Both the position numbers and the translations under genes were made by a program. From the NCBI GenBank assembly GCA_021845665.1, contig JAJZVO010000011.1, positions 1 to 64,000 of the forward strand: a stretch of 64,000 nt of DNA, in the 5' to 3' direction. Source of the stretch: Bacteroidota bacterium. GTDB taxonomy: Bacteria > Bacteroidota > Ignavibacteria > Kryptoniales > JAKASW01. The notes under the pieces are model-generated. The model was not told where the DNA came from and ran no database searches. It was given only the letters and a program-made list of their open reading frames with translations. Below, piece after piece: positions 45,556 through 56,152 of this stretch (positions are counted from its first letter, which is position 1; every line of letters starts with the position of its first letter).

Positions 45556-46461
45556 CTAAATTATTCGCTTCCCCATCGCGGACGCTATGACTTCAGTTGC
45601 GAATTCAGCCGACTGGTTCTTGATATCGAAAATTGGGTTCACCTCCGTCACTTCGAGCGAACTCATGCAAGCGCAGTCGGCAATATTCTCCATAATGAGA
45701 TGAGTCTCGCGGTAGCTCAGTCCTCCAGGCGACGGCGTTCCGACACCGGCGGCAACCGAGGGATCCACCGAGTCGATATCGAAGCTGATGTGGAGGAGAT
45801 CCACCTTATCTTTCATTTCTTTCAACACGCGACCGATGATCCTGTGGGCACCATACTTATCGATGTCCGACATCGTGTAATGCGCGATACCGGTCCGCCG
45901 CACGATTTCCTTCTCAGCCTTGTCGATGTTCCGCACGCCTATCAGCACTGCATTCTTCGGATCGACTTTCCTGAAATCACCACCTATCGTCGTAAGCTCC
46001 ACCGCTCCCTCTCCGAGAACTGCAGCGAGAGGCATGCCATGTATGTTTCCGGATGGCGTTGTCTCGTGCGTGTTCATGTCCGCGTGTGCGTCGATCCATA
46101 TCACTCCGAACCTCAAGTTGTGCTTGCGGGCAAAACTCGAAAGCCCTGAGATCGTTCCCATAGCGATCGAGTGATCTCCTCCCAACACAAGCGGGAATTC
46201 ATTGTTTTCCATTATCCCTTCGACCTTGTGGGACAGGAGGGTGCTCACCCTGACTATTTCAGGCAGGTACTTTAGCTTGTGGTTGTCGATTTCCTGGCTT
46301 TCCGGCACTTTGACAGGTATGTCGCCATCGTCAATGACGGTGTGGCCGATCTCGCGCAGTCTTTCCGCGAGTCCCGCTATCCGCAATGCCGATGGTCCCA
46401 TATCGACACCGCGCCTGCCAGCCCCAAGATCCATTGGTACGCCGACTATACGTATGGTCAT
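45556..46461 (-). CDS. rocF: Arginase
   Basis: A 301-residue ureohydrolase. The binuclear manganese site motifs are GGDHSIAMGT, WIDAHADMNT and SFDIDSVDPSVA, and the substrate loop is TTPSGNIHGMPLA. The SPGGLSYRE segment places it with true arginases (arginine to ornithine and urea) rather than agmatinases. GAGAGGAAG precedes the ATG. No ornithine aminotransferase or urease genes are adjacent; it stands between panC and accD as a single gene. Confidence 0.92.
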   Translation of the reverse strand: MTIRIVGVPMDLGAGRRGVDMGPSALRIAGLAERLREIGHTVIDDGDIPVKVPESQEIDNHKLKYLPEIVRVSTLLSHKVEGIMENNEFPLVLGGDHSIAMGTISGLSSFARKHNLRFGVIWIDAHADMNTHETTPSGNIHGMPLAAVLGEGAVELTTIGGDFRKVDPKNAVLIGVRNIDKAEKEIVRRTGIAHYTMSDIDKYGAHRIIGRVLKEMKDKVDLLHISFDIDSVDPSVAAGVGTPSPGGLSYRETHLIMENIADCACMSSLEVTEVNPIFDIKNQSAEFATEVIASAMGKRII

Positions 46462-46661
46462 CTTCCTCTCTATTTTTTAGGGAGAAATTCGAAATCCGAA
46501 ATCTTAGGCATCGATAAAACGCACAATTCAAAAAGGAAAAAAACTCCAAGGCCGCACTTCCACCTGCGGGCAGAACCTTCAATCGCTGGTCGAGTTCCTG
46601 ACATTCATCTTAAGGTTCGGGAAAAGCGCTTGTATTCAAGTACCTCCCCGGCGCAATTCGC

Positions 46662-47501
46662 TCACGACGCGAGCAGGTCCAACAATTGCGTGATTTTCCC
46701 TTTCAGTTCCTTCCTGTGGACGATCATGTCTACAAACCCTTTATCGAGGACGAACTCAGATCTCTGAAACCCTTCCGGGAGGTCTTTCCCAACCGCCTGC
46801 TTTATGACTCTTGGTCCGGCAAATCCGATCAGGGCTTCGGGTTCCGCTACATTGAAATCGCCGAGCATGGCGAAACTCGCGGTGACTCCGCCGCTTGTCG
46901 GGTCGGCAAGTATAGAAATATACGGGAGCCCCGCCTTGTGCAGCCGCGTAAGCCTGGCGCTCGTCTTCGCCATCTGCATGAGTGACAGCGCCGCCTCCAT
47001 CATTCGCGCGCCGCCGCTCTGAGATATCAGCACGAGAGGTAGTTCCAGTTTGACCGCACGATCTATGGACCGGGCAACCTTCTCACCGACGACTGAGCCC
47101 ATGCTCCCACCGATGAATTTAAAATCCATGCATCCGAATACTACCGGATGGCCGTTGATCTCGCCGGTTCCGGTCCTGATCGCGTCGGTGAGACCGGTCT
47201 TTTTCTGTGCCTCCGCAAGTCTGGATTTGTAGCTCTTGGTATCGACGAAGCCGAGCGGATCGTTCGCCTTCAGCTTTTTGTCGATCTCCTTGAAAGTCTT
47301 CTTGTCGATCAGGATGCCGATGTACTCCTCGCTCCCGATCCTGAAATGGAAGCCGCACTTGTTACAGGTCCAGAAGTTGTCTTCGACCTGCGTCCTGTGC
47401 AGCATTTCTCCGCACTTCTCACACTTCACCCACGATCCTTCCGGGAGATCTTTCTTTTCAGCGGACGTGATATTTTGCGTAGAACGTTTGAACCACGACA
47501 T
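46662..47501 (-). CDS. accD: Acetyl-CoA carboxylase carboxyltransferase subunit beta
   Basis: A 279-residue subunit of acetyl-CoA carboxylase, the first step of fatty-acid synthesis. The N-terminal C4 zinc ribbon (CEKCGEMLHRTQ, WTCNKCGFHFR) is complete and the crotonase-type core has VVFGCMDFKFIGGSMGSVVG and SQSGGARMMEAALSLMQMAK. Its ATG shares one base with the tsaB stop (TGATG), so the genes are coupled. accA is not in the window. Last gene of the porX-tsaE-tsaB-accD run. Confidence 0.96.
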   Translation of the reverse strand: MSWFKRSTQNITSAEKKDLPEGSWVKCEKCGEMLHRTQVEDNFWTCNKCGFHFRIGSEEYIGILIDKKTFKEIDKKLKANDPLGFVDTKSYKSRLAEAQKKTGLTDAIRTGTGEINGHPVVFGCMDFKFIGGSMGSVVGEKVARSIDRAVKLELPLVLISQSGGARMMEAALSLMQMAKTSARLTRLHKAGLPYISILADPTSGGVTASFAMLGDFNVAEPEALIGFAGPRVIKQAVGKDLPEGFQRSEFVLDKGFVDMIVHRKELKGKITQLLDLLAS

Positions 47502-48262
47502 CAGCTCTTCTCCACTCCCGATGCCTGCCTCGCTCCATCGGATGAGCCGCCGGCAGGTATCTCGCGGGATAATTTACTTAAGGGATTCCCCTTGATGGCT
47601 ACGAAGTCTTTTATGTACAACGGAGCGAGAGACCTCAGATCGGAGAACTCGCCCCGGTTGAATCTGTCGACTGCCAGCATGGCGACTTCCCTTGCTGACG
47701 CGTCCAATACTCTCATCGATTCACTGCCGAACTTCCTGACGACAGCGTCGTTCGATAGAATCGTGCCTACCCCTTCTCCGACAAAGAGCGTTCCCATGTC
47801 GAATTTATCCACAATCTCTTCGGCTTCGGCAATCGCGTAATCTCCGAGCTTTATGGCACGTGAAGCGTCGATTCTGAAAGAGCCGTAAAAATACTCTTCG
47901 GCCCGGGCATGGAGAAGCGGTACAACCACACGCCCTCCTGCGAAATCTCTTGCCCTGAGGGCCATCGCATCGAGAGTCGGCACCGCCAAAAGCTTCTTAT
48001 CCAAAGCAAAAACTATCCCTTTGGCCACGCTCAAACCGATCCGCAGACCGGTGAAACTACCAGGCCCGTTCGATACCGCGACCGCATCGAGGTCCGCGTA
48101 ATTCAGATGGACGTTTCCCATCATTTCGTTCGCACAGATGACTAACCTCTCGACATGCACCTGCGGGACGTGAAGTGCCGACTCGGCAATAATCGAGCCG
48201 TTGTCGCTCAGCGCGACGGAGCAGACTTTCGTAGCAGTCTCTATGGCAAGTATCCTGGCCAT
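47501..48262 (-). CDS. tsaB: tRNA threonylcarbamoyladenosine biosynthesis protein TsaB
   Basis: A 253-residue ASKHA-fold protein. It begins ILAIETATKVCSVALSDNG and carries SNGPGSFTGLRIGLSVAKG, the TsaB signature. With TsaD and TsaE it makes the t6A modification at position 37 of ANN-decoding tRNAs; TsaB itself is a non-catalytic scaffold. It starts 2 bases after tsaE, whose end supplies GGAG as ribosome site. tsaD is elsewhere. Confidence 0.94.
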   Translation of the reverse strand: MARILAIETATKVCSVALSDNGSIIAESALHVPQVHVERLVICANEMMGNVHLNYADLDAVAVSNGPGSFTGLRIGLSVAKGIVFALDKKLLAVPTLDAMALRARDFAGGRVVVPLLHARAEEYFYGSFRIDASRAIKLGDYAIAEAEEIVDKFDMGTLFVGEGVGTILSNDAVVRKFGSESMRVLDASAREVAMLAVDRFNRGEFSDLRSLAPLYIKDFVAIKGNPLSKLSREIPAGGSSDGARQASGVEKS

Positions 48263-48264
48263 TG

Positions 48265-48693
48265 TTAGTCTCCGCCTTCCGATGATTCGACGATTATCTC
48301 ACGTGTCGTGTCGTCAACCACGGTAATCTTCACGTCGAAACGCATTTCGGGGATGATGCCGTCCAGCTTCTCCGCCCATTCAACGAGGCACACACCGCCT
48401 GCTTCAGAGTATTCATCGAACCCGATTCCGAGTATTTCTTCTATGTCCTTTATTCTGTAAAGGTCGATATGGAACACCGGCATCGTGCCATGATACTCGT
48501 TGACAATTGTAAAGGTCGGGCTGTTCACGACCTCGTTCACCTTGAACGCATCGCAAATTCCCTTGACGAACTGCGTTTTCCCCGCCCCCAGGTCGCCGTA
48601 TAGCGCCACAAGGCTCCCGGGACGGAGCCGCTTCGCGAATTCATGCCCGAAATGGACAGTCTCGCCTTCGCTCTTGGATACGTATCTCTCCAT
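48265..48693 (-). CDS. tsaE: tRNA threonylcarbamoyladenosine biosynthesis ATPase TsaE
   Basis: About 142 residues from the ATG at 48691-48693 (MERYVSKSEGET). A longer TTG start would overlap the end of porX and is less likely. The P-loop GDLGAGKTQF, the switch region VNSPTFTIVNEY, the HIDLYRI motif and LVEWAEKL are the TsaE signature. It is the ATPase of the t6A-forming complex. Located 13 bases after the porX stop, in one operon with porX, tsaB and accD. Confidence 0.94.
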   Translation of the reverse strand: MERYVSKSEGETVHFGHEFAKRLRPGSLVALYGDLGAGKTQFVKGICDAFKVNEVVNSPTFTIVNEYHGTMPVFHIDLYRIKDIEEILGIGFDEYSEAGGVCLVEWAEKLDGIIPEMRFDVKITVVDDTTREIIVESSEGGD

Positions 48694-48706
48694 CAATATA
48701 AGATAC

Positions 48707-50278
48707 TTACCTCGGGTCCAGTATCGCAACCGGAAGTATCATCTCTTCGAGAGATATTCCCCCGTGCTGGAAACTGTCGTGGTACTGCTCGAGATACTTG
48801 TGATAATCAGTGGGATAAACGAAGTAAAAATCCTCCTTGGCGATGATATAGTTGATCGTCACACCGCGCCTCGGAAGCATATATTCCTCGGGGTTCTTCA
48901 CAAAGATAGCCTGCCTGTCGTCGCACTTGAGATTTCGTCCGAACTTGTACCGCAGGTTTGTTGAAGCTTCTCTGTCGCCAAGCACCTTCGAGCCGCGCAT
49001 GCTTCTGATACTTCCGTGGTCCGTAGTGACTATGATTGTTGCATCGGTTTGAGCAAGCGCTTTAAACAGGTCGAGGAGGTAGGAGTGCTGGAACCACGAT
49101 TTGGTGAGCGAGCGATAGGCGCTTTCGTCCGGAGCTATCTCCTTCAGAATGTCCGAATCGGAGCGGGAGTGTGCGAGTATGTCGACGAAATTCACAACTA
49201 TCGCAGTCAGCGGCTGCTTTGCAAAGCCCGAGATGTTTGAAACGATATTCTTCCCGAAGTCCGGATCGATGATCTTAATGTACTTCGGATCGACCCGCAG
49301 CCTCTTCCTCTGAAGAAGGTCCGCAAGTAGTTCCTTCTCGTTGCGGTTCCTGCTGGAATCGTCGTCGGAGTTTCCCTTGTCCCAGATCTCAGGGAATCGT
49401 TTCTCCATTTCGAGAGGAAGAAGGCCACTGAAAATGGCGTTCCTTGAGTACGGTGTCGCAGTGGGTAGTATTGAATAATAGAACTGCTTCGTAATAGAAA
49501 ACATGTCGTGAAGAAAATCTTCCATGATGAGCCATTGATCGAGACGCATGCAGTCGATCACCATAAGCACGACTGATTTCCCAGGGACCATCTTCGGCAT
49601 AACAAATGTTTCAAAAACCTCGTGCGAAAGCTTGGGTCGGTCTGTTTTCTTCTTGACCCAGTCTTTGTAAACACCGTCGATGTACTTCCCGAACGCCGCA
49701 TTAGCTGCCCGGCGCTGATCCATCAAGGGCTCCTTCAAGCCAGTCTCCGGATGCTCATCGATCTCAAGCTCCCAGTAGGTCAGTTTCTGATGAATGTCTA
49801 CCCACTCTTCAAAGTCGAGAGCGCCGTCTATGCGAGAGGCGATTTCCCTGAACTCCGAGACGTAATCTCTCGAAACTCTCTCGCCTTCGATCTTATGACC
49901 GTCGATTATCTTCTTAGCGGTCAGGAGTATCTGGCTCGGGTTTACCGGTTTCGTCAAATAGTCGCTTATTTTCTGGCCTATGGCCTCTTCCATAAGCGAT
50001 TCAGCTTCGTTCTTTGTAATCATTACAACCGGTATTTCCGGTGCAACTTCCTTAATGACTTCCAGCGTACTGAGCCCGCCCATTCCTGCCATCATTTCGT
50101 CGAGCAGGATCAGGTCGAAAGTCTCATCCCGCAGGTTTTGTTTCACAAGTTCTATCGCATCCTGACCGTTCGTCGCAGTATCAACGTGAAAGCCCTTGCC
50201 TTGAAGGAAGATGACATGTGGTTTCAGAAGCTCGATCTCATCATCCACCCATAGGATTCTTCTCTTATCCCCGTACAT
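48707..50278 (-). CDS. porX: PorX-type response regulator with PglZ domain
   Basis: A 523-residue protein: receiver domain (about 5-125) with WVDDEIELLKP, phospho-acceptor Asp60 in LILLDEMMAGMGG and TKPVNPSQIL; a helical linker (about 130-210); and a PglZ domain of the alkaline-phosphatase superfamily (about 225-520) with VLMVIDCMRLDQW, the LPTATPYSRNAIFSG nucleophile-Thr region, VTTDHGS and FQHGGISLEEMILPV. PorX acts with the PorY kinase and SigP to control type IX secretion in Bacteroidota, and its PglZ domain is a zinc phosphodiesterase acting on oligonucleotides. GAGGAGTATAA precedes the ATG. No T9SS structural gene is in this window. Confidence 0.92.
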   Translation of the reverse strand: MYGDKRRILWVDDEIELLKPHVIFLQGKGFHVDTATNGQDAIELVKQNLRDETFDLILLDEMMAGMGGLSTLEVIKEVAPEIPVVMITKNEAESLMEEAIGQKISDYLTKPVNPSQILLTAKKIIDGHKIEGERVSRDYVSEFREIASRIDGALDFEEWVDIHQKLTYWELEIDEHPETGLKEPLMDQRRAANAAFGKYIDGVYKDWVKKKTDRPKLSHEVFETFVMPKMVPGKSVVLMVIDCMRLDQWLIMEDFLHDMFSITKQFYYSILPTATPYSRNAIFSGLLPLEMEKRFPEIWDKGNSDDDSSRNRNEKELLADLLQRKRLRVDPKYIKIIDPDFGKNIVSNISGFAKQPLTAIVVNFVDILAHSRSDSDILKEIAPDESAYRSLTKSWFQHSYLLDLFKALAQTDATIIVTTDHGSIRSMRGSKVLGDREASTNLRYKFGRNLKCDDRQAIFVKNPEEYMLPRRGVTINYIIAKEDFYFVYPTDYHKYLEQYHDSFQHGGISLEEMILPVAILDPR

Positions 50279-50550
50279 TTATACTCCTCGTCTGTAAGAA
50301 CTGTTTATGGACAAAAAAGTTATCTACGGCTCCAGTGAGAAACAAACCGCCCGATTCCCCCGAATATGTTGGCGGCCTTTTACTATAAGGAAGCACATGG
50401 ACTGAATCCAGACATTCTTTAGGTGGAAAAATCTTAAGATTTTTCCACCAAGCATGAGCAGAGTTTACGATGCACCATTCGAAGTCTGATAACGGTCCTT
50501 CTCCTTCGCCGGACCGCTAAAGATTTAATGAAGATTTTCCGACCTTAGTA
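50279..50550. other. Divergent intergenic region with two inverted repeats
   Basis: About 270 bases between porX and the ilv leader. It contains a perfect 28-bp palindrome (50422-50449) and a second hairpin (CGGTCC/GGACCG, about 50492-50515). No gene recognised. Confidence 0.5.
50422..50449. promoter_or_regulatory. Perfect 28-bp palindrome upstream of the ilv leader
   Basis: GGTGGAAAAATCTT is followed directly by its exact inverse complement. With no loop it is better suited to binding a dimeric protein than to acting as an RNA hairpin, although a T-rich half-site could help termination. It lies 100 bases upstream of the putative ilv promoter and 145 bases upstream of porX. Confidence 0.5.
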
Positions 50551-50579
50551 TTGACATCGAGCAACCGATTCCGTATACT
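50551..50579 (+). promoter_or_regulatory. Putative sigma-70-type promoter of the ilv-leu operon
   Basis: TTGACA at 50551-50556 and TATACT at 50574-50579 are separated by 17 bases, an almost ideal vegetative promoter. Transcription would begin near 50586, just ahead of the leader peptide. Organisms of the Bacteroidia use different boxes, so this also bears on lineage. Confidence 0.7.
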
Positions 50580-50593
50580 TTATGAAAGAAGAT

Positions 50594-50761
50594 ATGAACG
50601 ATAGCGGATCAACATATGGCTCTAGTATGGCGGCGAAGAGTATTTCGCTGCCCGTAACCAATCCAATCGATTCAAATCTTTTTGGCCTCATTTCTCTAAT
50701 TTCCATTCTAGTTCTCCTCCTCCTAAGCGAGGGGAATATCCTACTCGGCATTATCAGCTAA
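50594..50761 (+). CDS. ilv-leu operon leader peptide rich in Leu, Ile and Val
   Basis: A short frame (opening with an ATG at 50582, and further in-frame ATGs at 50594 and 50627) ends at TAA 50759-50761. If transcription starts near 50586 the ATG at 50594 (55 residues) or 50627 (44 residues) is used; neither has a strong ribosome site. The peptide contains LFGLISLISILVLLLL and ends GNILLGIIS; ten of thirteen codons at 50687-50725 are for Leu, Ile or Val. Such a peptide before ilvB fits a ribosome-mediated attenuator that senses charged tRNA for branched-chain amino acids. It is too short and biased to be an ordinary enzyme. Confidence 0.72.
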   Translation: MNDSGSTYGSSMAAKSISLPVTNPIDSNLFGLISLISILVLLLLSEGNILLGIIS

Positions 50762-50904
50762 ATAGCCGAAGGTTATTCCCCGAGAGCACGAACCTAACAA
50801 AAATCCATTTACATCGACGGGAATAGCCTGAAGCCGAAGGTCTTGCCGAGGCATTCGAGGTCGGTAACATAAGTGATGATCTGGTCCAAGATTTTTGGAC
50901 AACG
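50731..50904 (+). promoter_or_regulatory. Attenuator-like RNA region with mutually exclusive stems
   Basis: GGGGAATA (50731-50738, inside the leader frame just after the Leu/Ile/Val run) can pair with TATTCCCC (50774-50781), with an inner TCGGC/GCCGA helix (50745-50749 and 50765-50769). The same downstream arm GGTTATTCCC (50771-50780) can instead pair over 10 positions, one of them G-U, with GGGAATAGCC (50819-50828). A further hairpin GTCCAA/TTGGAC lies at about 50884-50900. A ribosome stalled on the leader would free the second pairing. A terminator with a clear T-run is not visible, so the final switch is uncertain. Confidence 0.62.
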
Positions 50905-50951
50905 AAATGCGGACCACGGTCAATATCATAACAAAACACGGAGACAACATA

Positions 50952-52685
50952 ATGAGCACCAACGAAATGACAGGCTCGGAAATATTCGTCAAGAGCCTGA
51001 TCGAAGAGAATGTCGAATACATGTTCGGATACCCCGGAGGGGCGGTAATCGGGGTCTATGACGCGATGCACGACATGTCGCACATAAAACATATACTTAC
51101 CCGCCATGAACAAGGCGCCGTACATGCCGCTGAAGGATACGCGAAGGCGACCGGTAAGGTAGGAGTGGTACTCGTCACCTCCGGACCCGGCGCGACCAAC
51201 ACCGTCACCGGAGTAGCCGACGCCTACATGGATTCAGTACCCATCGTCGTTTTCACCGGCCAGGTGTCGACCCACCTCATCGGGAACGACGCATTCCAGG
51301 AAGCAGACATAATTGGAATCACAAGGTCCATAACGAAACATAATTTTCTCGTAAAAGACGTCAAACAACTCGCATGGACGATCAAGGCGGCGTTCCATAT
51401 CGCCTCCACGGGCAGACCCGGCCCGGTCGTCGTGGATATGCCTAAAGACGTAATGGCATCAAAGGCTCCATTCCTCTATCCGAAAGAAGTTAAACTCCGA
51501 GGTTATCACCCGTTTTATTTCGGACACATGGGACAGATAAACAAGGCTGTCGAGATCATAAACGCATCGCGCAAGCCAGTCCTCTATGTCGGCGGCGGCG
51601 TCATAAATTCAAACGCCTCGACCGAATTATTCAACCTCGCAAAGAAGCTCAATGCACCTGTGGCGATGACCCTGATGGGACTCGGAGCATACCCGGGCGA
51701 CGACAAGCTGTCGATGGGAAGGGTCGGCGTGCACGGGACCTGGTACTCGAATGTTGCGGTGGATCAGTGCGACTGCCTGATAGCTATCGGCTCGCGCTTC
51801 GACGACCGCGTCACGGGAAACCCCGCGATGTTTTCCCCCAACTCCAGGAAAATCCATATCGACATCGACCCGTCGGCAATCAGCAAAAACGTGAAAGTGG
51901 ATGTGCCGATAGTCGGCGATGTCCGTCACGTGCTCGAAAGACTCACCCCGCTGGTCAACCCTCTCAATACCAAGGAATGGCTCGAGCAAATCGAAGAGTG
52001 GAAGGCAGAGCATCCGCTCAGATATGAGAATGGTAACGAGATACGAGCCCAGTATGTGATCGAGAAAATTTATGAGCTGACGAACGGGAACGCGGTTATC
52101 ACGACAGATGTCGGCCAGAATCAAATGTGGACCGCCCAGTTCTACAAATTCCTGAACCCCAGGTCGAACATTACATCAGGCGGTCTCGGGACAATGGGAT
52201 TCTCCTTCCCCGCCGCGATGGGAGCAGCTTTCGGCGTGAAAGACAGGCCAGTCTTCAGCATAAACGGCGACGGCGGCATCCAGATGAACATTCAGGAAAT
52301 GGCAACTGCTGTTTCTAACAAACTCCCTCTTAAGATAGTGATCTTGAACAATGGCTACCTCGGAATGGTACGACAGTGGCAGGACCTCTTCTACAAGAAG
52401 CGGTATAGCCACGTAACTCTCGGGAATAACCCCGACTTTGTGAAGCTGGCCGAGGCCTTCGGCGGTGCGGGATTCGTCGCTGACAAAACCGAAGAAGTAG
52501 TCCCGACACTCGAGGAAGCAATGAAGATAAACGACCGCCCTGTCATCATCGATTTCAGGACCATTAAGGAAGACAACGTGTTCCCGATGATACCGAGCGC
52601 CGGTACCGTGGCACAGATAATCGACTATCCAAAATCAGTTAAGGAGCTGGAAATGGCAAAGACCCAGTCGGAGGCTGTGAAGTGA
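50952..52685 (+). CDS. ilvB: Acetolactate synthase large (catalytic) subunit
   Basis: About 577 residues from the ATG at 50952, chosen because GGAG lies 8 bases upstream; a TTG start 57 bases earlier is less likely. This ThDP enzyme condenses two pyruvates, or pyruvate and 2-oxobutyrate. Visible features: catalytic Glu in ARHEQGAVHAAEGYA (here TRHEQGAVHAAEGY), FAD/middle domain with GRVGVHGTWYSNVA, and the ThDP motif NGDGGIQMNIQEMATAV followed by NNGYLGMVRQWQDLFY. It overlaps ilvN by four bases (GTGA). First enzyme gene after the attenuator. Confidence 0.96.
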   Translation: MSTNEMTGSEIFVKSLIEENVEYMFGYPGGAVIGVYDAMHDMSHIKHILTRHEQGAVHAAEGYAKATGKVGVVLVTSGPGATNTVTGVADAYMDSVPIVVFTGQVSTHLIGNDAFQEADIIGITRSITKHNFLVKDVKQLAWTIKAAFHIASTGRPGPVVVDMPKDVMASKAPFLYPKEVKLRGYHPFYFGHMGQINKAVEIINASRKPVLYVGGGVINSNASTELFNLAKKLNAPVAMTLMGLGAYPGDDKLSMGRVGVHGTWYSNVAVDQCDCLIAIGSRFDDRVTGNPAMFSPNSRKIHIDIDPSAISKNVKVDVPIVGDVRHVLERLTPLVNPLNTKEWLEQIEEWKAEHPLRYENGNEIRAQYVIEKIYELTNGNAVITTDVGQNQMWTAQFYKFLNPRSNITSGGLGTMGFSFPAAMGAAFGVKDRPVFSINGDGGIQMNIQEMATAVSNKLPLKIVILNNGYLGMVRQWQDLFYKKRYSHVTLGNNPDFVKLAEAFGGAGFVADKTEEVVPTLEEAMKINDRPVIIDFRTIKEDNVFPMIPSAGTVAQIIDYPKSVKELEMAKTQSEAVK

Positions 52686-53172
52686 AGAAACACACAATCT
52701 CCATCCTGGTAGAAAACAAGTTCGGTGCATTGAACAGAATCGTGGGACTCTTCAGCGCCCGCGGATATAATATCGACAGCATCTCCGTCGGCACTAGCGA
52801 AGACGATTCAGTCGCAAGAGTTACGATCGTATCGAAGGGCGACGACGACGTGATCGAGCAGATCATTAAACAGCTAAACAAGCTTATCGACGTCACAAAG
52901 GTGGTTGACCTCACTTATGACAATTTTGTCGAGAGAGAGCTGGTACTGATCAAGGTAGCGGCCAACCGGAATTCAAGATCGGAACTCATGCAGATATCCG
53001 AAATATTCCGGTCGAAGATTATCGATATCAGCCCGCGCTCGATTACAATCGAAGCGACAGGAAGCGAGCAGAAGGTCGACGCGATGATAAAGATGCTCGA
53101 TCCCTTCGGCATAAAAGAGATAGCCCGAACCGGGCGCGTAGCACTCAAGCGGGAATTCGAAGGAACAGTATA

Positions 53173-53173
<1 letters not shown>
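52682..53173 (+). CDS. ilvN: Acetolactate synthase small (regulatory) subunit
   Basis: A 163-residue regulatory subunit with an N-terminal ACT domain (HTISILVENKFGALNRIVGLF, about 3-75) and the C-terminal ALS_ss domain (RELVLIKVAANRNSRSELM). It activates IlvB and confers valine feedback. Starts at a GTG overlapping the ilvB stop. The length and motifs are those of the standard IlvN/IlvH family. Confidence 0.95.
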
Positions 53174-54387
<1,214 letters not shown>

Positions 54388-54541
54388 TAAAGCAAAACGG
54401 GAACACGAATGGCATGTATGGATCCGATTACCAGAACGAATTCCGCGAGTAGAACATACTCAGATATGTCCGTTTGCGCGATCGGCCTGGATGGACAGCC
54501 ATCCGTGCTATTCTTGTTCAATTTATAAGAGGAATGACCTG

Positions 54542-56152
54542 ATGGGACAGAAGATATACATATACGATACTACGCTCCGCGACGGCACGCAGGGGGAAGA
54601 GATCTCTTTCAGCGTAGAAGACAAGGTGAAGATAGCTCTTCATCTGGACGGCTTCGGTGTGGATTACATCGAAGGTGGATGGCCGGGTTCTAACCCGAAG
54701 GACATGGAGTTCTTCGAAAGGATGAAGAACGTTAAACTGAAACACGCCAGGCTCGCCGCCTTCGGCAGCACGTGCAAGGCTTCATCGACTCCAGAGACAG
54801 ACTCCAACGTCAATCAACTCCTGAGTGCTGCCACTCCGACGGTGACTATTTTCGGCAAGTCTTGGGACATGCACGTAACAGCCGCCCTGGGCACTACGAA
54901 AGAAAAGAACATCGAGATTATCACCGAAACCGTGAAATATCTGAAGAAGCACGGGAAGGAAGTGATCTATGACGCTGAGCATTTCTTCGACGGCTACAAG
55001 TCCGACTCCGAATACGCCCTTAGTACGATCAAAGCCGCCGAAGCGGGCGGGGCTGACTTCATCGTCCTCTGTGACACGAACGGCGGCAGCCTCCCCGACG
55101 AAGTCGAGAAGATTGCACGCACCGCCGGCAGCACTGTGAAGATACCCATCGGTATACACGCTCACAACGATTCAGAGCTCGCCGTAGCCAATTCACTGGC
55201 CGCGGTGAGGGCCGGTGCCACCCAGGTTCAAGGAACAATCAACGGATTTGGTGAAAGGTGCGGCAACGCCAACCTCTGTTCGATAATTCCGAACCTTCAG
55301 CTGAAGATGAATATTCCTGTCCTCCCACAGGCGAAGCTGAAGGGCCTTACTGAGCTTTCGAGATTCGTAAGTGAAGTGGCAAACCTTCAGCCGAGAAAGA
55401 GCCTCCCCTACGTGGGTCAAAGCGCTTTCGCTCACAAGGGAGGCGTTCACGTCAGCGCAGTGATGAAATCGGCGCGCACTTACGAGCACATCGAACCGGA
55501 AGTGGTCGGCAACTCACGACGCGTTCTCGTCAGCGACCTCTCGGGCAAGAGCAACGTGCTTTATAAGGCGGAGCGGCTGGGAATTCAGATCGCAGACAAC
55601 AACGGGAAAGCCACAAAGATCGTCAATGAACTCAAGGCACTTGAAAGCCAGGGATATGTCTTCGAGGATGCCGACGCTTCACTGGAAATTCTGATGCGAA
55701 GGGATACAGGCGGGGTTGAGATACCGTTCGAACTTGAAGCTCTCCACATTATCATCGAGAAGAATGACAATGCCGGTCTCGCTCATACTGAGGCCGTGAT
55801 AAAGCTGCGAGTCGGCGACAAAATCGAACACACCGCCGCGGAAGGAAACGGCCCTGTGAACGCGCTCGACAACGCGCTTCGCAAGGCGCTCCTGCAATTC
55901 TACCCTCAACTCGCCGAGACGAAATTGTCCGACTACAAAGTGAGGGTCGTAAATGCCGGAGAAGGTACCAGCGCGAAAGTAAGAGTACTCATTGAGACAA
56001 CAGACGGCGAATCGGATTGGAGCACCGTCGGTGTTTCCGAAAATATAATCGAAGCAAGCTGGAAAGCCCTTGTGGACTCAATTGTCTACAAGATGATGAA
56101 GGACAATGATAAAGCAAAAGCCGAAAAGAAAGAGTTAGAGGTGGCAAGATGA
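54542..56152 (+). CDS. cimA: (R)-citramalate synthase
   Basis: About 536 residues from the ATG at 54542 (GAGG at good spacing). The HMGL-like TIM barrel begins [20 protein letters not shown] and contains [15 protein letters not shown], a hallmark of the CimA branch, with the metal-binding [15 protein letters not shown] and a LeuA-type C-terminal regulatory domain (about 400-520). It makes citramalate from pyruvate and acetyl-CoA, giving 2-oxobutyrate for isoleucine without threonine deaminase. LeuC, LeuD and LeuB, encoded downstream, can carry the next steps. Overlaps the next gene by four bases. Confidence 0.92.
   Translation: MGQKIYIYDTTLRDGTQGEEISFSVEDKVKIALHLDGFGVDYIEGGWPGSNPKDMEFFERMKNVKLKHARLAAFGSTCKASSTPETDSNVNQLLSAATPTVTIFGKSWDMHVTAALGTTKEKNIEIITETVKYLKKHGKEVIYDAEHFFDGYKSDSEYALSTIKAAEAGGADFIVLCDTNGGSLPDEVEKIARTAGSTVKIPIGIHAHNDSELAVANSLAAVRAGATQVQGTINGFGERCGNANLCSIIPNLQLKMNIPVLPQAKLKGLTELSRFVSEVANLQPRKSLPYVGQSAFAHKGGVHVSAVMKSARTYEHIEPEVVGNSRRVLVSDLSGKSNVLYKAERLGIQIADNNGKATKIVNELKALESQGYVFEDADASLEILMRRDTGGVEIPFELEALHIIIEKNDNAGLAHTEAVIKLRVGDKIEHTAAEGNGPVNALDNALRKALLQFYPQLAETKLSDYKVRVVNAGEGTSAKVRVLIETTDGESDWSTVGVSENIIEASWKALVDSIVYKMMKDNDKAKAEKKELEVAR

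Noticed and set aside
50741..51125. Minus-strand frames covering the ilv leader and start of ilvB
   Set aside because: They are antisense to a conserved gene and to the leader, have no ribosome sites and match nothing.
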